Below, piece after piece: positions 16,607 to 25,541 of a stretch of DNA of 64,000 nt. The first letter of the stretch is position 1. Every line of letters begins with the position of its first letter. The notes below the pieces were generated by a model, which worked only from the letters and a program-made list of their open reading frames with translations, searched no databases and had not been told where the DNA came from. The DNA is from Ralstonia insidiosa (lineage in GTDB: Bacteria; Pseudomonadota; Gammaproteobacteria; Burkholderiales; Burkholderiaceae). The position numbers and the translations under genes are program-made. The DNA is taken from positions 1 to 64,000 of the forward strand of contig NZ_VZPV01000002.1 of the NCBI RefSeq assembly GCF_008801405.1, in the 5' to 3' direction.

Positions 16607-17908
16607 GTGTCTGGCGACGCCGGCCTTTCCTCGTCTTCCGTACCTGCGCCTTCAGCGATAGCGCTGTCGCACGCGCCCTTCTCCTACCCCGCCTTCCGGC
16701 TGTTCTGGTTCACCAGGCTATCCACCACCTTCGCCTACCAGATGTTCGGTGTGGCGGTCGGCTGGCAGATCTACGACCTCACGCGCAGCGCCTACGTGCT
16801 CGGGCTGGTGGGCCTCGCCCAATTCCTGCCTTCAGTGGTGCTGGTACTGGCTTCGGGCCATATCGCCGATCGCTACGACCGGCGCCGCGTGGTACGTGCA
16901 TGCCAGGCCATCGAGGCACTGGTGGCCATTGCGCTGTCGGTCATGGCGTTCAACGGGCACGCCGGCGTGCAGTCGATCTTCCTGTGCGTGGTGGTGATCG
17001 GCGCGATGCGCGCATTCGAGACGCCGACGCTACAGGCGTTGCTGCCATCGCTGGTGCCGCCGCAGGCGTTGCCACGCGCCGTGGCGTTGTCCAGTTCGGC
17101 TGGGCAGACCGGCGTCATTCTGGGGCCGGCGCTGGGTGGCTTCCTCTATGTGGCCGGCGCGCCGGTGGTGTATGCCACGGCAGCCGGGCTCTTTCTACTG
17201 GCGCACGTCCTGCTGGCGTTCGTGCGCATGGAGCGCGTGGTACCGGTCAGTACACCGGTGAGCCTGCAGTCGCTGTTCGCGGGCATCGCTTTCATCAAAG
17301 GGCGGCCGGTGGTGTTGGGCGCCATCTCGCTCGACCTGTTTGCCGTGCTGCTGGGGGGCGCAACGGCACTGCTGCCGATCTATGCGCGCGACATCCTGGG
17401 CACCCAGGCGTGGGGGCTGGGGCTGCTGCGCTCTGCGCCGGCTGTGGGCGCACTCGGGATGGCGCTCTTTCTTGCACATCGGCCGCTGGAGCAGCGCGTG
17501 GGCAAGATCATGTTCACTGCCGTGGCGGTCTTTGGGCTGGCAACGCTGGTGTTCGGGGTTTCACGCTGGCTGCCGCTGTCGATGCTGGCGCTGGTCGTGC
17601 TGGGCGCGTCAGACATGATCAGCGTGGTGATCCGGACCTCGCTGGTGCAACTCGATACGCCCGATGCGATGCGCGGGCGCGTGAGTGCAGTCAACTCGGC
17701 CTTTGTGGGCGCATCCAACCAGCTGGGCGAGTTCGAGTCGGGCATGGTGGCTGGGCTGCTGGGGCCGGTGCCCTCGGTGGTGATGGGCGCGCTCGGCACG
17801 CTGCTGGTGGTGGCGATCTGGATGCGCCTGTTTCCGGATCTGACGCATCGAGACCGCCTGCGCGACCCGCATCCCCCACACCCAACACCCCCCTCGTCAG
17901 GGGGATAA
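16607..17908 (+). CDS. MFS exporter, EntS/MFS_3-like
   Basis: This inner-membrane transporter of about 433 residues has twelve predicted segments. The first follows PAFRLFWFTRLSTTFAYQMF, and the loop 2-3 motif reads GHIADRYDRRRV. Overall it resembles the EntS-type MFS_3 family, which exports siderophores and lipophilic compounds. Typical segments are FETPTLQALLPSLVP and RGRVSAVNSAFVGASNQLGEFESG. The start is uncertain: GTG at 16607 is used here, TTG at 16574 is also open, and neither has a clear ribosome site. No siderophore genes adjoin it, so the cargo is unknown. Confidence 0.82.
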   Translation: MSGDAGLSSSSVPAPSAIALSHAPFSYPAFRLFWFTRLSTTFAYQMFGVAVGWQIYDLTRSAYVLGLVGLAQFLPSVVLVLASGHIADRYDRRRVVRACQAIEALVAIALSVMAFNGHAGVQSIFLCVVVIGAMRAFETPTLQALLPSLVPPQALPRAVALSSSAGQTGVILGPALGGFLYVAGAPVVYATAAGLFLLAHVLLAFVRMERVVPVSTPVSLQSLFAGIAFIKGRPVVLGAISLDLFAVLLGGATALLPIYARDILGTQAWGLGLLRSAPAVGALGMALFLAHRPLEQRVGKIMFTAVAVFGLATLVFGVSRWLPLSMLALVVLGASDMISVVIRTSLVQLDTPDAMRGRVSAVNSAFVGASNQLGEFESGMVAGLLGPVPSVVMGALGTLLVVAIWMRLFPDLTHRDRLRDPHPPHPTPPSSGG

Positions 17909-18062
17909 CGCTGCACACCCGCGCCAGTATTGGCCCGGGCAGGAATCGGGCGCCAAATCGGCCACCCTCTGGCAGGCATGTCAGCGAAACCCCGATGGCG
18001 GCGGCGGCGGCCAATTCATATGCTGAGTCACCTTTGGCCGCTCTGTTCTGCCACGCCGGATC

Positions 18063-20132
18063 GTGAAGTTCATCCTGCACCCTCCCTCTCGCCCGCTGGA
18101 CGCACGCGCTGCGCGCTCCGGGCACCACACGCGCCCCGCACGCCCATCCGGGCCCACTGAGCGGGTGCCCGATCCCGGGCCATTCAGCGGCAGCGGGCTG
18201 AACGTCGCACCGGCCATCCGGCCATCTGCCTGGCTGGTGGCGATCGGCGCGGCCGCGGTCGGCACGCTCGGGCGCTTGATGCTGGAGTCGGCCGCGGGCA
18301 TTCGCCTGCCGTTCTATCTGGCGTTTCCGGTCGTGACGATTGCCGCCTGGTATGGCGGCTTCTGGCCCGGCATCGTCGCCATTGCCACGTATGCACTGCT
18401 GTTTGCCGGATTGGTCGAGTTGCAAGCAATTCCACCCGTCAACCTCACGCCGGTGCAGTTGAGCGTGTTTGCGGCGGGTGCGCTGCTGATCTGCCTGCTG
18501 TGCGAACAGTTGCGCCGGGCGCGCGCCGGTGCCGAACGCCGCGCCCGCGCTGAAACGCTGCAGCGCGTGTCGCAGCAGCGCCTGCTGGCAGCGCTACAGG
18601 CCTCGCCCATCTCGCTCTACGACGTCGATAACACGATGCACTTCACCTGGGTGCACAACCCCGTGCTCGGCCTGAAACCTGAGCAACTGATGGGGCGCAC
18701 CGTGCGCGAAGTGTTCGGCCGCCGTGCCGCCGCGCGCCTGACAGAAGCGAGCCAGCGCGTGATTGCCAACGGCACGCCCACGCGGGTGGAATTCGCCTTC
18801 CGCCGCCGGCACACCCAGCGCGTGGTTTATGACGTGGTCGTCATGCCCCTGCGTGATGACACGGGCGAGATCGTCGGCCTGACCAATGCCGTGATCGACA
18901 TCAGCGAACACCGCCAGGCCGAAGCCCGCCGCGCGCAGTTGCTTGAAGCCGAATCGCGCGCCCGTGAAGAGGCCGAACGCGCCAGCCGCCTGAAGGACGA
19001 CTTCCTTGCCACCGTCAGCCACGAACTGCGCACGCCGCTCAATGCCGTGCTGGGCTGGGCGCAGCTGCTGAACATGCGCGCCTACGACGAGGCTATGTTC
19101 AAGCGCGGCCTGGCCGCCATCGAGCGCAGCGCCCGCACGCAAGTCCACCTGATCGACGATTTGCTCGACATGTCGGCCATCCTGTCGGGCAAGGTGCCGC
19201 TGGAGATTGGAGAAGTCGATCTGGCCGACGTGCTGGAGCGCGCCCGCGAAACCATCGAGCCGATGGCGCGCCAGAAGCAGATCAGCATCGACACGGAATA
19301 CCTGCCCGTGCCCATGCTGCAAGGCGATGCGGGGCGCCTGAAACAGGTGTTCTGGAACCTGCTGGCCAACGCCGTGAAGTTCACGCCCGAGGGTGGACAC
19401 GTCCGGTTATCGGTACACCCGGCACCAGAAGGCGTGGTGGCCACGGTGCGCGATACCGGCATCGGCATTGAGCCCGCCTTCCTGCCGCATATCTTTGACC
19501 GCTTCCAGCAGGCAGACCTGTCCAACACGCGGCGCCATGGTGGCCTGGGACTGGGGCTGTCGATCGCCAAGCAACTGGTCGAACTGCATCATGGGCGCAT
19601 TACCGCGGCCAGCAGCGGGGCCAATCACGGCACCACGATGGCCGTCACGCTGCCGCTGCATGCCGCACAGCCGGACGAACAGACTGGCCGTACGCCCGGC
19701 CTCGTTTCCGGCACGTCGGCGCCCACCCTGGATGGCATGCGCGTGCTGGCCGTGGACGACAACCCAGAATCGCTCGGCGTGATTGCGCTGATGCTCGAGC
19801 GCTACGGCGCCGAGGTCGTTACCGTGTCCAACGGGCCCGCTGCACTCGACGCGCTGGAACAAGCCGCAGCAGACTGCCCGTTCGATGCGCTGGTCAGCGA
19901 CCTGGCCATGCCCGGCATGGATGGCATGCAGCTTGTGCGTGCAGTGCGCGCGAAAGGCATGATCGACCTGCCCGCCATTGCCGTCACCGCATTTGCCGAT
20001 CCGATCCGATTGAAAGCGGCCAAGGAGGCCGGCTACCAATCCGTCATCACCAAACCGATCTTCCCCGGTGAACTGGGCCACGTGCTGGCCGCCAACGTGC
20101 GTCGCAAGACCGGCCCGCAGACGTTGGTTTAG
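18063..20132 (+). CDS. hybrid sensor histidine kinase with PAS and receiver domains
   Basis: This 689-residue kinase starts with GTG at 18063. Domains in order are a membrane sensor of about four segments (55-145, DUF4118/KdpD-like), a PAS domain (about 175-285), HisKA with phospho-acceptor H320 in ATVSHELRTP, HATPase (about 420-535; N-box WNLLANAVKF, GLGLGLSIAKQL), and a C-terminal receiver (about 558-680) with acidic pocket D565-D566 and phospho-acceptor D613 in VSDLAMPGMDG. It would autophosphorylate and pass phosphate to its own receiver, then to an unidentified partner. No response regulator is adjacent. Confidence 0.9.
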   Translation: MKFILHPPSRPLDARAARSGHHTRPARPSGPTERVPDPGPFSGSGLNVAPAIRPSAWLVAIGAAAVGTLGRLMLESAAGIRLPFYLAFPVVTIAAWYGGFWPGIVAIATYALLFAGLVELQAIPPVNLTPVQLSVFAAGALLICLLCEQLRRARAGAERRARAETLQRVSQQRLLAALQASPISLYDVDNTMHFTWVHNPVLGLKPEQLMGRTVREVFGRRAAARLTEASQRVIANGTPTRVEFAFRRRHTQRVVYDVVVMPLRDDTGEIVGLTNAVIDISEHRQAEARRAQLLEAESRAREEAERASRLKDDFLATVSHELRTPLNAVLGWAQLLNMRAYDEAMFKRGLAAIERSARTQVHLIDDLLDMSAILSGKVPLEIGEVDLADVLERARETIEPMARQKQISIDTEYLPVPMLQGDAGRLKQVFWNLLANAVKFTPEGGHVRLSVHPAPEGVVATVRDTGIGIEPAFLPHIFDRFQQADLSNTRRHGGLGLGLSIAKQLVELHHGRITAASSGANHGTTMAVTLPLHAAQPDEQTGRTPGLVSGTSAPTLDGMRVLAVDDNPESLGVIALMLERYGAEVVTVSNGPAALDALEQAAADCPFDALVSDLAMPGMDGMQLVRAVRAKGMIDLPAIAVTAFADPIRLKAAKEAGYQSVITKPIFPGELGHVLAANVRRKTGPQTLV

Positions 20133-20419
20133 CCGACTGGCCTGACCTGCGTGGAGCCATGCCTTGACGGAATGGTTGACCCAACAAAAGTCATTGGCGC
20201 GGGTGTGCGCGCATCCGCATACTGGGCGCCTGTGCCGGCCGGTGGGCATCTCTCCCCTGGCAGTTCCCACCCAGCCTCACCGATCGGCCAGCTTGCCCTT
20301 CCCATCCGCCGCCATGCGTCATTCAGACGGCTGTCTGCTGTACCCATAAGAACGCCTGAATCCTGCCCCCATCTTGGGTTGCACTGGCATTCCGGGCGAA
20401 GAGAGGAGACTGCATCGCC

Positions 20420-22861
20420 ATGCCCATCCGTTCGCTTTCCGTTGTGTTGTCGGCCATTGCGCTCGGCATGTCTGCGCAAGCTATCGCCAGAGATGCGGCC
20501 AAACCGGCCAACTCAGCCGCCACGCAGACCATCGCCGTGCCGGGCCTATCCAAACCCGCCGACATCCTGATCGACCGCTGGGGCGTGCCGCACATCTACG
20601 CCAAGAGCGAGGACGACGGCTTCTTCGCGCAGGGCTTCAATGCCGCGCGCGATCGGCTGTTCCAGATCGACCTGTGGCGCCGCCGCGGCCTGGGGCAACT
20701 CTCTGAAGTGTTCGGCCCCGCCTATGTGGAACAGGATCGCGCCACGCGGCTGTTCCTTTATCGCGGTGACATGCAGGTCGAGTGGAACCACTACAGCCCG
20801 GATGCACAGCACATTGCCACGCGCTTTGTTGCCGGCATCAATGCGTATGTCGACTGGCTGGCCAAGCACCCGGAACAGATGCCGCTTGAATTCCGCAAGC
20901 TGAACTACACGCCCGCACACTGGGCGCCGGAAGATGTGGTGCGCATCCGCAGCCATGGCCTGACGCGCAACCTGCAGTCGGAAGTGGCACGCGCCAACGT
21001 GGCCTGCAAGGCCAGCCTGGCCGACGACACCATCCGCTTTGGCCTGCAACCCGACTGGCAAACCCAGTTGCCAGAAGGCCTGGACCCGTGCCTGCCGAAG
21101 GATCTGCTCAAGGTCTTCTCGCTTGCCACACAAGGCGTGAAACTCACACCGGAAACGCTAAAGGGCGTCGATATCGACAGCACCCGTGTAGCTGCCGCCA
21201 TCAACCTCGAAGAGACCATGGAGGGCAGCAACAACTGGGTGATCGCCCCTGGCAAGTCCACCACCGGCCGCGCCGTGATGGCCAATGATCCGCATCGCGC
21301 GTACTCCGCACCGAGCCTGCGCTACATCGCCCACATCAGCACGCCCACACTCGACATCATCGGCGCGGGCGAGCCATCACTGCCGGCCGTGTCGATCGGG
21401 CATAACGGGCACGCCGCCTTTGGCCTGACCATCTTCAACATCGACCAGGAAGACCTCTACGTCTACGCGCTGAACCCGGCCAACAACAGCGAATACCGCT
21501 ACAAGGATGGCTGGGAGCCCTTTACCGTGCTGCACGAAACCGTGAAGGTGCGCAACGGCGAGGCTCGCCCCGTCGACCTGACCTTCACGCGCCACGGCCC
21601 CGTCATCTACATCGATGCCGAAAAGCACCGCGCATATGCCGTGCGTTCGGCCTGGCTGTCGCCTGGCATGTCGCCGTATTTCGGCTCGGTCGGCTACATG
21701 CGTGCGCGCACGTTCGCGCAGTTCAAGCAATCGATGCTGAACTGGGGCGCGCCCACCGAGAACCAGGTCTATGCGGATACGAAGGGCAACATCGGTTGGG
21801 TGCCGGGCGGCCTCGCCCCCATCCGCCCGAACTGGGACGGCCTGCTACCCGTGCCCGGTGACGGCCGCTATGAGTGGGCTGGCTTCTGGCGCGGCGACCA
21901 GCTGCCCAGCACCTACAACCCGACGTCGGGCTACTTCACCTCGTCCAACGAAATGAACCTGCCGGCGGACTACCCGTACCGCGAGCGCAAGCTTGGCTTC
22001 GAGTGGACCAACGGCTCGCGCCACGCACGCATTGATGAGGTGCTGGCCAAGCTCGACAAGGTATCGATTGAAGATTCGATGCGGTTGCAGAACGACATGG
22101 TGTCGATTCCGGCGCGCCGGCTGATGGCACTGCTGGCGCCGCTATCGTCCAACGACGCCGACACACAAGCCGCACTGAACCTCTTCAAGGGCTGGAACGC
22201 GACCATGCTGGCGGATTCTCCGCAGGCTGCGCTGCATGAGGTCTGGTTCACTCACCACCTGGGCCGTGCGTTCAAGAATGCGGTGCTGCCCAAGGCGAGT
22301 GCCGATGCGATGGGCGCGCCCGACACGGCCGTGATGCTCGACACGCTGGAACACCCGCAAGGCAGCGAACGCAAGTTTGGCGAAGACCCACAACAGGCCG
22401 CCGCCAAGCGTGACGCGGTGCTGCTCGCCAGTCTGAAAGACGCGTGGGCCGACATGGTCAAACGCCAGGGCCCGAACCCGCAGGCGTGGAACTGGGGCGT
22501 GCTGCACCACAACCTGAACGCCCACCCGTTCGCCGCCATCGTCGACGAGGCCACGCGTGCCAAGCTCAACGTTGGCCCGACACCGGAAGGCGGCAGCCCG
22601 TACACGCCCAACCAGTCGACGTATCGCGCGAGCGATTTCCTGCAGACCAACGGCCCGTCGTTCCGCACGGTGGTGGATGTCGGCAACTGGGACAACTCCC
22701 GTGCCGTCAACCTGCCCGGACAATCCGGCAACCCCGACAGCCAGCACTACCGCGACCTAGCACCGATGTGGCTCAAGGGCGAGTACTTCCCGCTGCTGTA
22801 CTCGCGCAAAGCGGTGGAGGCTGCCACGGAATCACGGGTGCATCTGGTGCCGACAAAGTAA
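20420..22861 (+). CDS. penicillin-acylase-family Ntn hydrolase, periplasmic
   Basis: This 813-residue precursor has a signal peptide (about 1-23, ending AQAIA), an alpha chain and a beta chain. The auto-cleavage site reads E268-G269-S270-N-N-W-V-I, so S270 would become the N-terminal nucleophile after cleavage; the beta chain is about 540 residues. RWGVPHIYAKSEDDGFFAQGF near the start and FTRHGP later are family motifs. Relatives cleave the amide of penicillins, acyl-homoserine lactones or other N-acyl compounds. The sequence does not fix the substrate; a quorum-quenching role is possible but not shown. A terminator follows directly. Confidence 0.87.
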   Translation: MPIRSLSVVLSAIALGMSAQAIARDAAKPANSAATQTIAVPGLSKPADILIDRWGVPHIYAKSEDDGFFAQGFNAARDRLFQIDLWRRRGLGQLSEVFGPAYVEQDRATRLFLYRGDMQVEWNHYSPDAQHIATRFVAGINAYVDWLAKHPEQMPLEFRKLNYTPAHWAPEDVVRIRSHGLTRNLQSEVARANVACKASLADDTIRFGLQPDWQTQLPEGLDPCLPKDLLKVFSLATQGVKLTPETLKGVDIDSTRVAAAINLEETMEGSNNWVIAPGKSTTGRAVMANDPHRAYSAPSLRYIAHISTPTLDIIGAGEPSLPAVSIGHNGHAAFGLTIFNIDQEDLYVYALNPANNSEYRYKDGWEPFTVLHETVKVRNGEARPVDLTFTRHGPVIYIDAEKHRAYAVRSAWLSPGMSPYFGSVGYMRARTFAQFKQSMLNWGAPTENQVYADTKGNIGWVPGGLAPIRPNWDGLLPVPGDGRYEWAGFWRGDQLPSTYNPTSGYFTSSNEMNLPADYPYRERKLGFEWTNGSRHARIDEVLAKLDKVSIEDSMRLQNDMVSIPARRLMALLAPLSSNDADTQAALNLFKGWNATMLADSPQAALHEVWFTHHLGRAFKNAVLPKASADAMGAPDTAVMLDTLEHPQGSERKFGEDPQQAAAKRDAVLLASLKDAWADMVKRQGPNPQAWNWGVLHHNLNAHPFAAIVDEATRAKLNVGPTPEGGSPYTPNQSTYRASDFLQTNGPSFRTVVDVGNWDNSRAVNLPGQSGNPDSQHYRDLAPMWLKGEYFPLLYSRKAVEAATESRVHLVPTK

Positions 22862-22880
22862 GAAGCTAAGTCCCAAAAGG

Positions 22881-22917
22881 AAACGCCACCGCAAAACAAC
22901 GCAGTGGCGTTTTTCTT
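22881..22917 (+). terminator. intrinsic terminator after acylase gene
   Basis: Arms AAACGCCAC (22881-22889) and GTGGCGTTT (22904-22912) pair perfectly and are followed by TTCTTT. The loop can extend the stem with one mismatch. Confidence 0.85.
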
Positions 22918-22973
22918 TAGCCAGTCACGAGCGCCAACACAGGCACCAGACGGTTTGGCCGTACCCTGCCCTA

Positions 22974-23160
22974 TGCGGCGCCTTGAATTTCTGTTGCAAG
23001 GAGGAAAAAGGAAGGGGAACTGTCTGAGCGCAGCGAGTTTTCCCCTTCCCCTCCTTGCGACATAAATTCAAGGAGTCTGTCGCCGCATCGGGCGCGCCTT
23101 TCTTTGCTTACTTTCTTTGGCAAGACAAAGAAAGTGAGTCGGCCCCGGCAGGGGACGAAA
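22974..23160. repeat. composite fold-back repeat element
   Basis: An imperfect inverted repeat spans 22974-23087: TGCGGCG...CCTTGAATTT...TGCAAGGAGG...GGAAGGGGAA on the left mirrors TTCCCCTTCC...CCTCCTTGCG...AAATTCAAGG...CGCCGCA on the right. The loop contains GAGCGCAGCGAG. A second inverted repeat adjoins it, CTTACTTTCTTTG (23107-23119) with CAAAGAAAGTGAG (23126-23138), and then a small GGCCCC/GGGGAC hairpin. These motifs resemble dispersed intergenic repeats common in Burkholderiales and other proteobacteria (from memory). It lies between convergent genes. Confidence 0.75.
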
Positions 23161-23184
23161 CACCAGCGCACCACCAACGTCAAT

Positions 23185-24111
23185 CTAAGCAGCCTGCCCC
23201 AAAGCCAACGCCGCACGCACAGCATCCGCACGCGGAATCGGCGCAACAGCGCTATAACCTGTAGTCGAAATGGCCGCAGCCAGATTGGCATAGCGCGCGG
23301 CTTCAATCGGCGAATCCCCCGCCACAATGCGCGCAACAAACGAACCACCAAAGCAATCGCCCGCACCGGTTGCATCCACAGCATCGACCGTATGCCGCGG
23401 CACCAGCGTGCGCGACTCGGGCGTGGCGACATAGCAGCCTTCCGCACCCATCTTGAGCGCCACCAGCTTCACGCCCCAGCCGAGCAGCGTATCGACGATG
23501 CCATCACGATCATGGCAATCGAGCAGCACCGTCACGTCATCCCAGCTCGGCAGGCACAGGTCGCACGTGCGCATGGCCTCGCGCATCACCGCACGGGCGC
23601 GAGCCAGCGGCCACAGGCGCAAGCGCAGATTGGTATCGAACGACACCAACACGCCTGACGCCTGCGCATGCGACATCGCCGCCAAGCCAGCATCACAAGC
23701 CGTATCGCTGATCGCCAGGCTGATACCCGATAGGTGGAACGCCTTGGCCGCAGCAATCGCCTGCAACGGCAGTTGCGCGGTCTGGAAACGGCTGGCGGCG
23801 GAACCCGCGCGCAGGTAGTCGAAGTGATGACCGCGCGCATCGTGCGAGACGAAGTACAGGCCCGTCGGCGCCTGCGCATCGGTATGCACATACGTGTGAT
23901 CGACGCCCTCCACTTGCCACAGCCCACGCAGCGCCTGACCAAAGCGGTCACCGCCTACCGCGCTGATGTAGCCGGTGCGTGCCCCCTGCCGTGCCGCAGC
24001 AATGCAGAAGTTGGACGTATCACCGCCAAAACCGAAGTTCCACGACGTGCTGCCGGAATCCGCCTGGTTGAACTCGATCAGCGCTTCGCCATAGGCGAGG
24101 ATGTCTGCCAT
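23185..24111 (-). CDS. kdgK: 2-keto-3-deoxygluconate kinase, PfkB family
   Basis: This 308-residue cytoplasmic PfkB-fold sugar kinase starts MADILAYGEALIEF. The N-terminal substrate loop GFGGDTSNFCIAAARQG and the C-terminal signature D246-A-T-G-A-G-D252-C-F-G-G-S-F (catalytic base D252) are clear. GGDTSN and the short Y-L-R-A-G-S-A-A motif point to KDG kinase, which makes 2-keto-3-deoxy-6-phosphogluconate from KDG and ATP. It lies 13 bases downstream of the D-amino-acid dehydratase gene on the same strand. KDPG aldolase is encoded in the opposite arm of the cluster. Ribokinase or fructokinase specificity is less likely. Confidence 0.82.
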   Translation of the reverse strand: MADILAYGEALIEFNQADSGSTSWNFGFGGDTSNFCIAAARQGARTGYISAVGGDRFGQALRGLWQVEGVDHTYVHTDAQAPTGLYFVSHDARGHHFDYLRAGSAASRFQTAQLPLQAIAAAKAFHLSGISLAISDTACDAGLAAMSHAQASGVLVSFDTNLRLRLWPLARARAVMREAMRTCDLCLPSWDDVTVLLDCHDRDGIVDTLLGWGVKLVALKMGAEGCYVATPESRTLVPRHTVDAVDATGAGDCFGGSFVARIVAGDSPIEAARYANLAAAISTTGYSAVAPIPRADAVRAALALGQAA

Positions 24112-24124
24112 GTGCGCGCCCCGA

Positions 24125-25402
24125 TCAGAAGTACGTCTGCACCACGTCGACGACGTTGTACGTGTCGTCGATGACCGGGATCTGGCGCCACTTATCGAAC
24201 GTCAGGCACGGGTGCGAGATGTCGAAGGCAATCATGTCGCCGACCTTGATGTCGTCGCCGGGGGCGATCTTCAGGTAGGCGTGCTGATCCATCATGCCGG
24301 TCACCTCCCAGTGCGCGGGCGTGGCCGACGGGGCCTTGTCACCCGGGCGGAAATGCAGCACCGGTAGCGGCAGGCCGGCATCGAACGCCGCATCGCGCTT
24401 GCCCAACGCCACGATGGCGCGCTCGCCTTCCGGCACCGACTGCACGTAGGCCCACAGTTGCAGCGCGGGCAGCAGGCTGGAACGCATCTTGTGCGCGATC
24501 GGATTGTTGGCGTCGATGCGAGCCTGCGCTGCACGGTAGATGCCCACGTCGTGCGTCAGGTAGCAACCGGGGCGCAGCACCACATCCAGCGGCTGGCCGA
24601 TATCGGTCTTGGCAAATTCCTCGGCCACCACGTCATACCAGGCCGAGCCGGCGCCGGTCAGCACAGCTGGCGTGCGTTGTAGGCGGCCGGCCTTCGCCAG
24701 ATCGCCGATGGTCTTCACGGCGCGCTGCAGGAAAGCGCGGATGTCGGCCTCTTCCTTGATCACGCCTTCATAGACTTCCACGCCGGCAAGCTTGACCGCG
24801 CCATTGGCCCGCGTGAGCGCATCGAGCACGGATTGCAGTTGCGCCTCATCGCGCACACCGGTACGGCCGCCCTGCACGCCCAGCTCGATCAGCACCTGGA
24901 TCGGGCGGCCCGCCTTGCCAAAGAAAGCGGCGAGTTGATCCACCTGATCCGCCGCATCTACCAGACAGAAAAATTCGAACGACGGATCGGCCAGCAGCTC
25001 AGCCAGGATCGCCATGTTGCGCTTGCCGACCAGTTGGTTGGCCATCAATACGCGACGTACACCATGTGCGTAGGCCACGCGCGTCTGGTGCGCCGTTGCC
25101 AGCGTGATACCCCACGCGCCGCCCGCCAGTTGGCGCTGGAACAGGCGCGGGGCCATCGTCGTCTTACCGTGCGGTGCCAGCTTGACACCGTATTCCCCCA
25201 CAAAGCGCTGCATCCAGGCCAGGTTGTGTTCCAGGCGCGATTGCGAGAGCACCGCTGCCGGCAGGTTCAGGTCTTCGTTCAGTACGTTCCAGCGCTGGGC
25301 AGCAATCTGCTCCGGCGCGCAAGCGGCCTCCAACGCACCCAAGCCCTTGTCGAGCGGGTTGACGACGGCGTTGGTGTCTCCTTGATACTTTGTATCACTC
25401 AT
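24125..25402 (-). CDS. fold-III PLP D-amino-acid dehydratase/deaminase (DSD/D-threonine aldolase family)
   Basis: This 425-residue cytoplasmic enzyme has an N-terminal alanine-racemase-like barrel with the PLP lysine K80 in KLAPHGKTTMAP, and a C-terminal beta domain with the metal-ligand pair H397/C399 in DISHPCLTFDKW, as in D-serine dehydratases. It should release ammonia from a D-amino acid. Annotations for such proteins usually say D-serine deaminase. Here the neighbours (KDG kinase, KDPG aldolase, GntP) suggest a D-glucosaminate-type substrate giving KDG. The start at 25402 is chosen by similarity; an ATG at 25447 is in frame. It is divergent from the rpiR-like regulator. Confidence 0.83.
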   Translation of the reverse strand: MSDTKYQGDTNAVVNPLDKGLGALEAACAPEQIAAQRWNVLNEDLNLPAAVLSQSRLEHNLAWMQRFVGEYGVKLAPHGKTTMAPRLFQRQLAGGAWGITLATAHQTRVAYAHGVRRVLMANQLVGKRNMAILAELLADPSFEFFCLVDAADQVDQLAAFFGKAGRPIQVLIELGVQGGRTGVRDEAQLQSVLDALTRANGAVKLAGVEVYEGVIKEEADIRAFLQRAVKTIGDLAKAGRLQRTPAVLTGAGSAWYDVVAEEFAKTDIGQPLDVVLRPGCYLTHDVGIYRAAQARIDANNPIAHKMRSSLLPALQLWAYVQSVPEGERAIVALGKRDAAFDAGLPLPVLHFRPGDKAPSATPAHWEVTGMMDQHAYLKIAPGDDIKVGDMIAFDISHPCLTFDKWRQIPVIDDTYNVVDVVQTYF

Positions 25403-25440
25403 AGAAATCGACTCGCGTTCCTTTGGGGGTAAACATCGGG

Positions 25441-25489
25441 TTGACATAATGATAGCGGCGAAATTATTCTCCGGGCCAGCCTGTTACAA
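25441..25489. promoter_or_regulatory. overlapping divergent promoters of the dehydratase and rpiR arms
   Basis: Rightward: TTGACA (25441-25446), 18-base spacer, TATTCT (25465-25470). Leftward: TTGTAA (25489-25484), 17-base spacer, TAATTT (25466-25461). The -10 boxes overlap. The inverted pair ATAAT (25447 area) and ATTAT (25463-25467) lies between them, so one regulator bound here could silence both arms. Confidence 0.5.
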
Positions 25490-25541
25490 AGTACCAAAAC
25501 ACTCCGATCGCAGCTATCCGGACAACTACCGGGAGCCCAGC

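Noticed and set aside
16141..18066. 641-codon forward frame overlapping the small protein and MFS genes
   Set aside because: It is another frame of two well-supported genes, rich in Arg and Gly, without family motifs.
20133..20419. Short open frames before the acylase gene
   Set aside because: They lack ribosome sites and motifs; the gap is best read as leader and promoter of the acylase gene.
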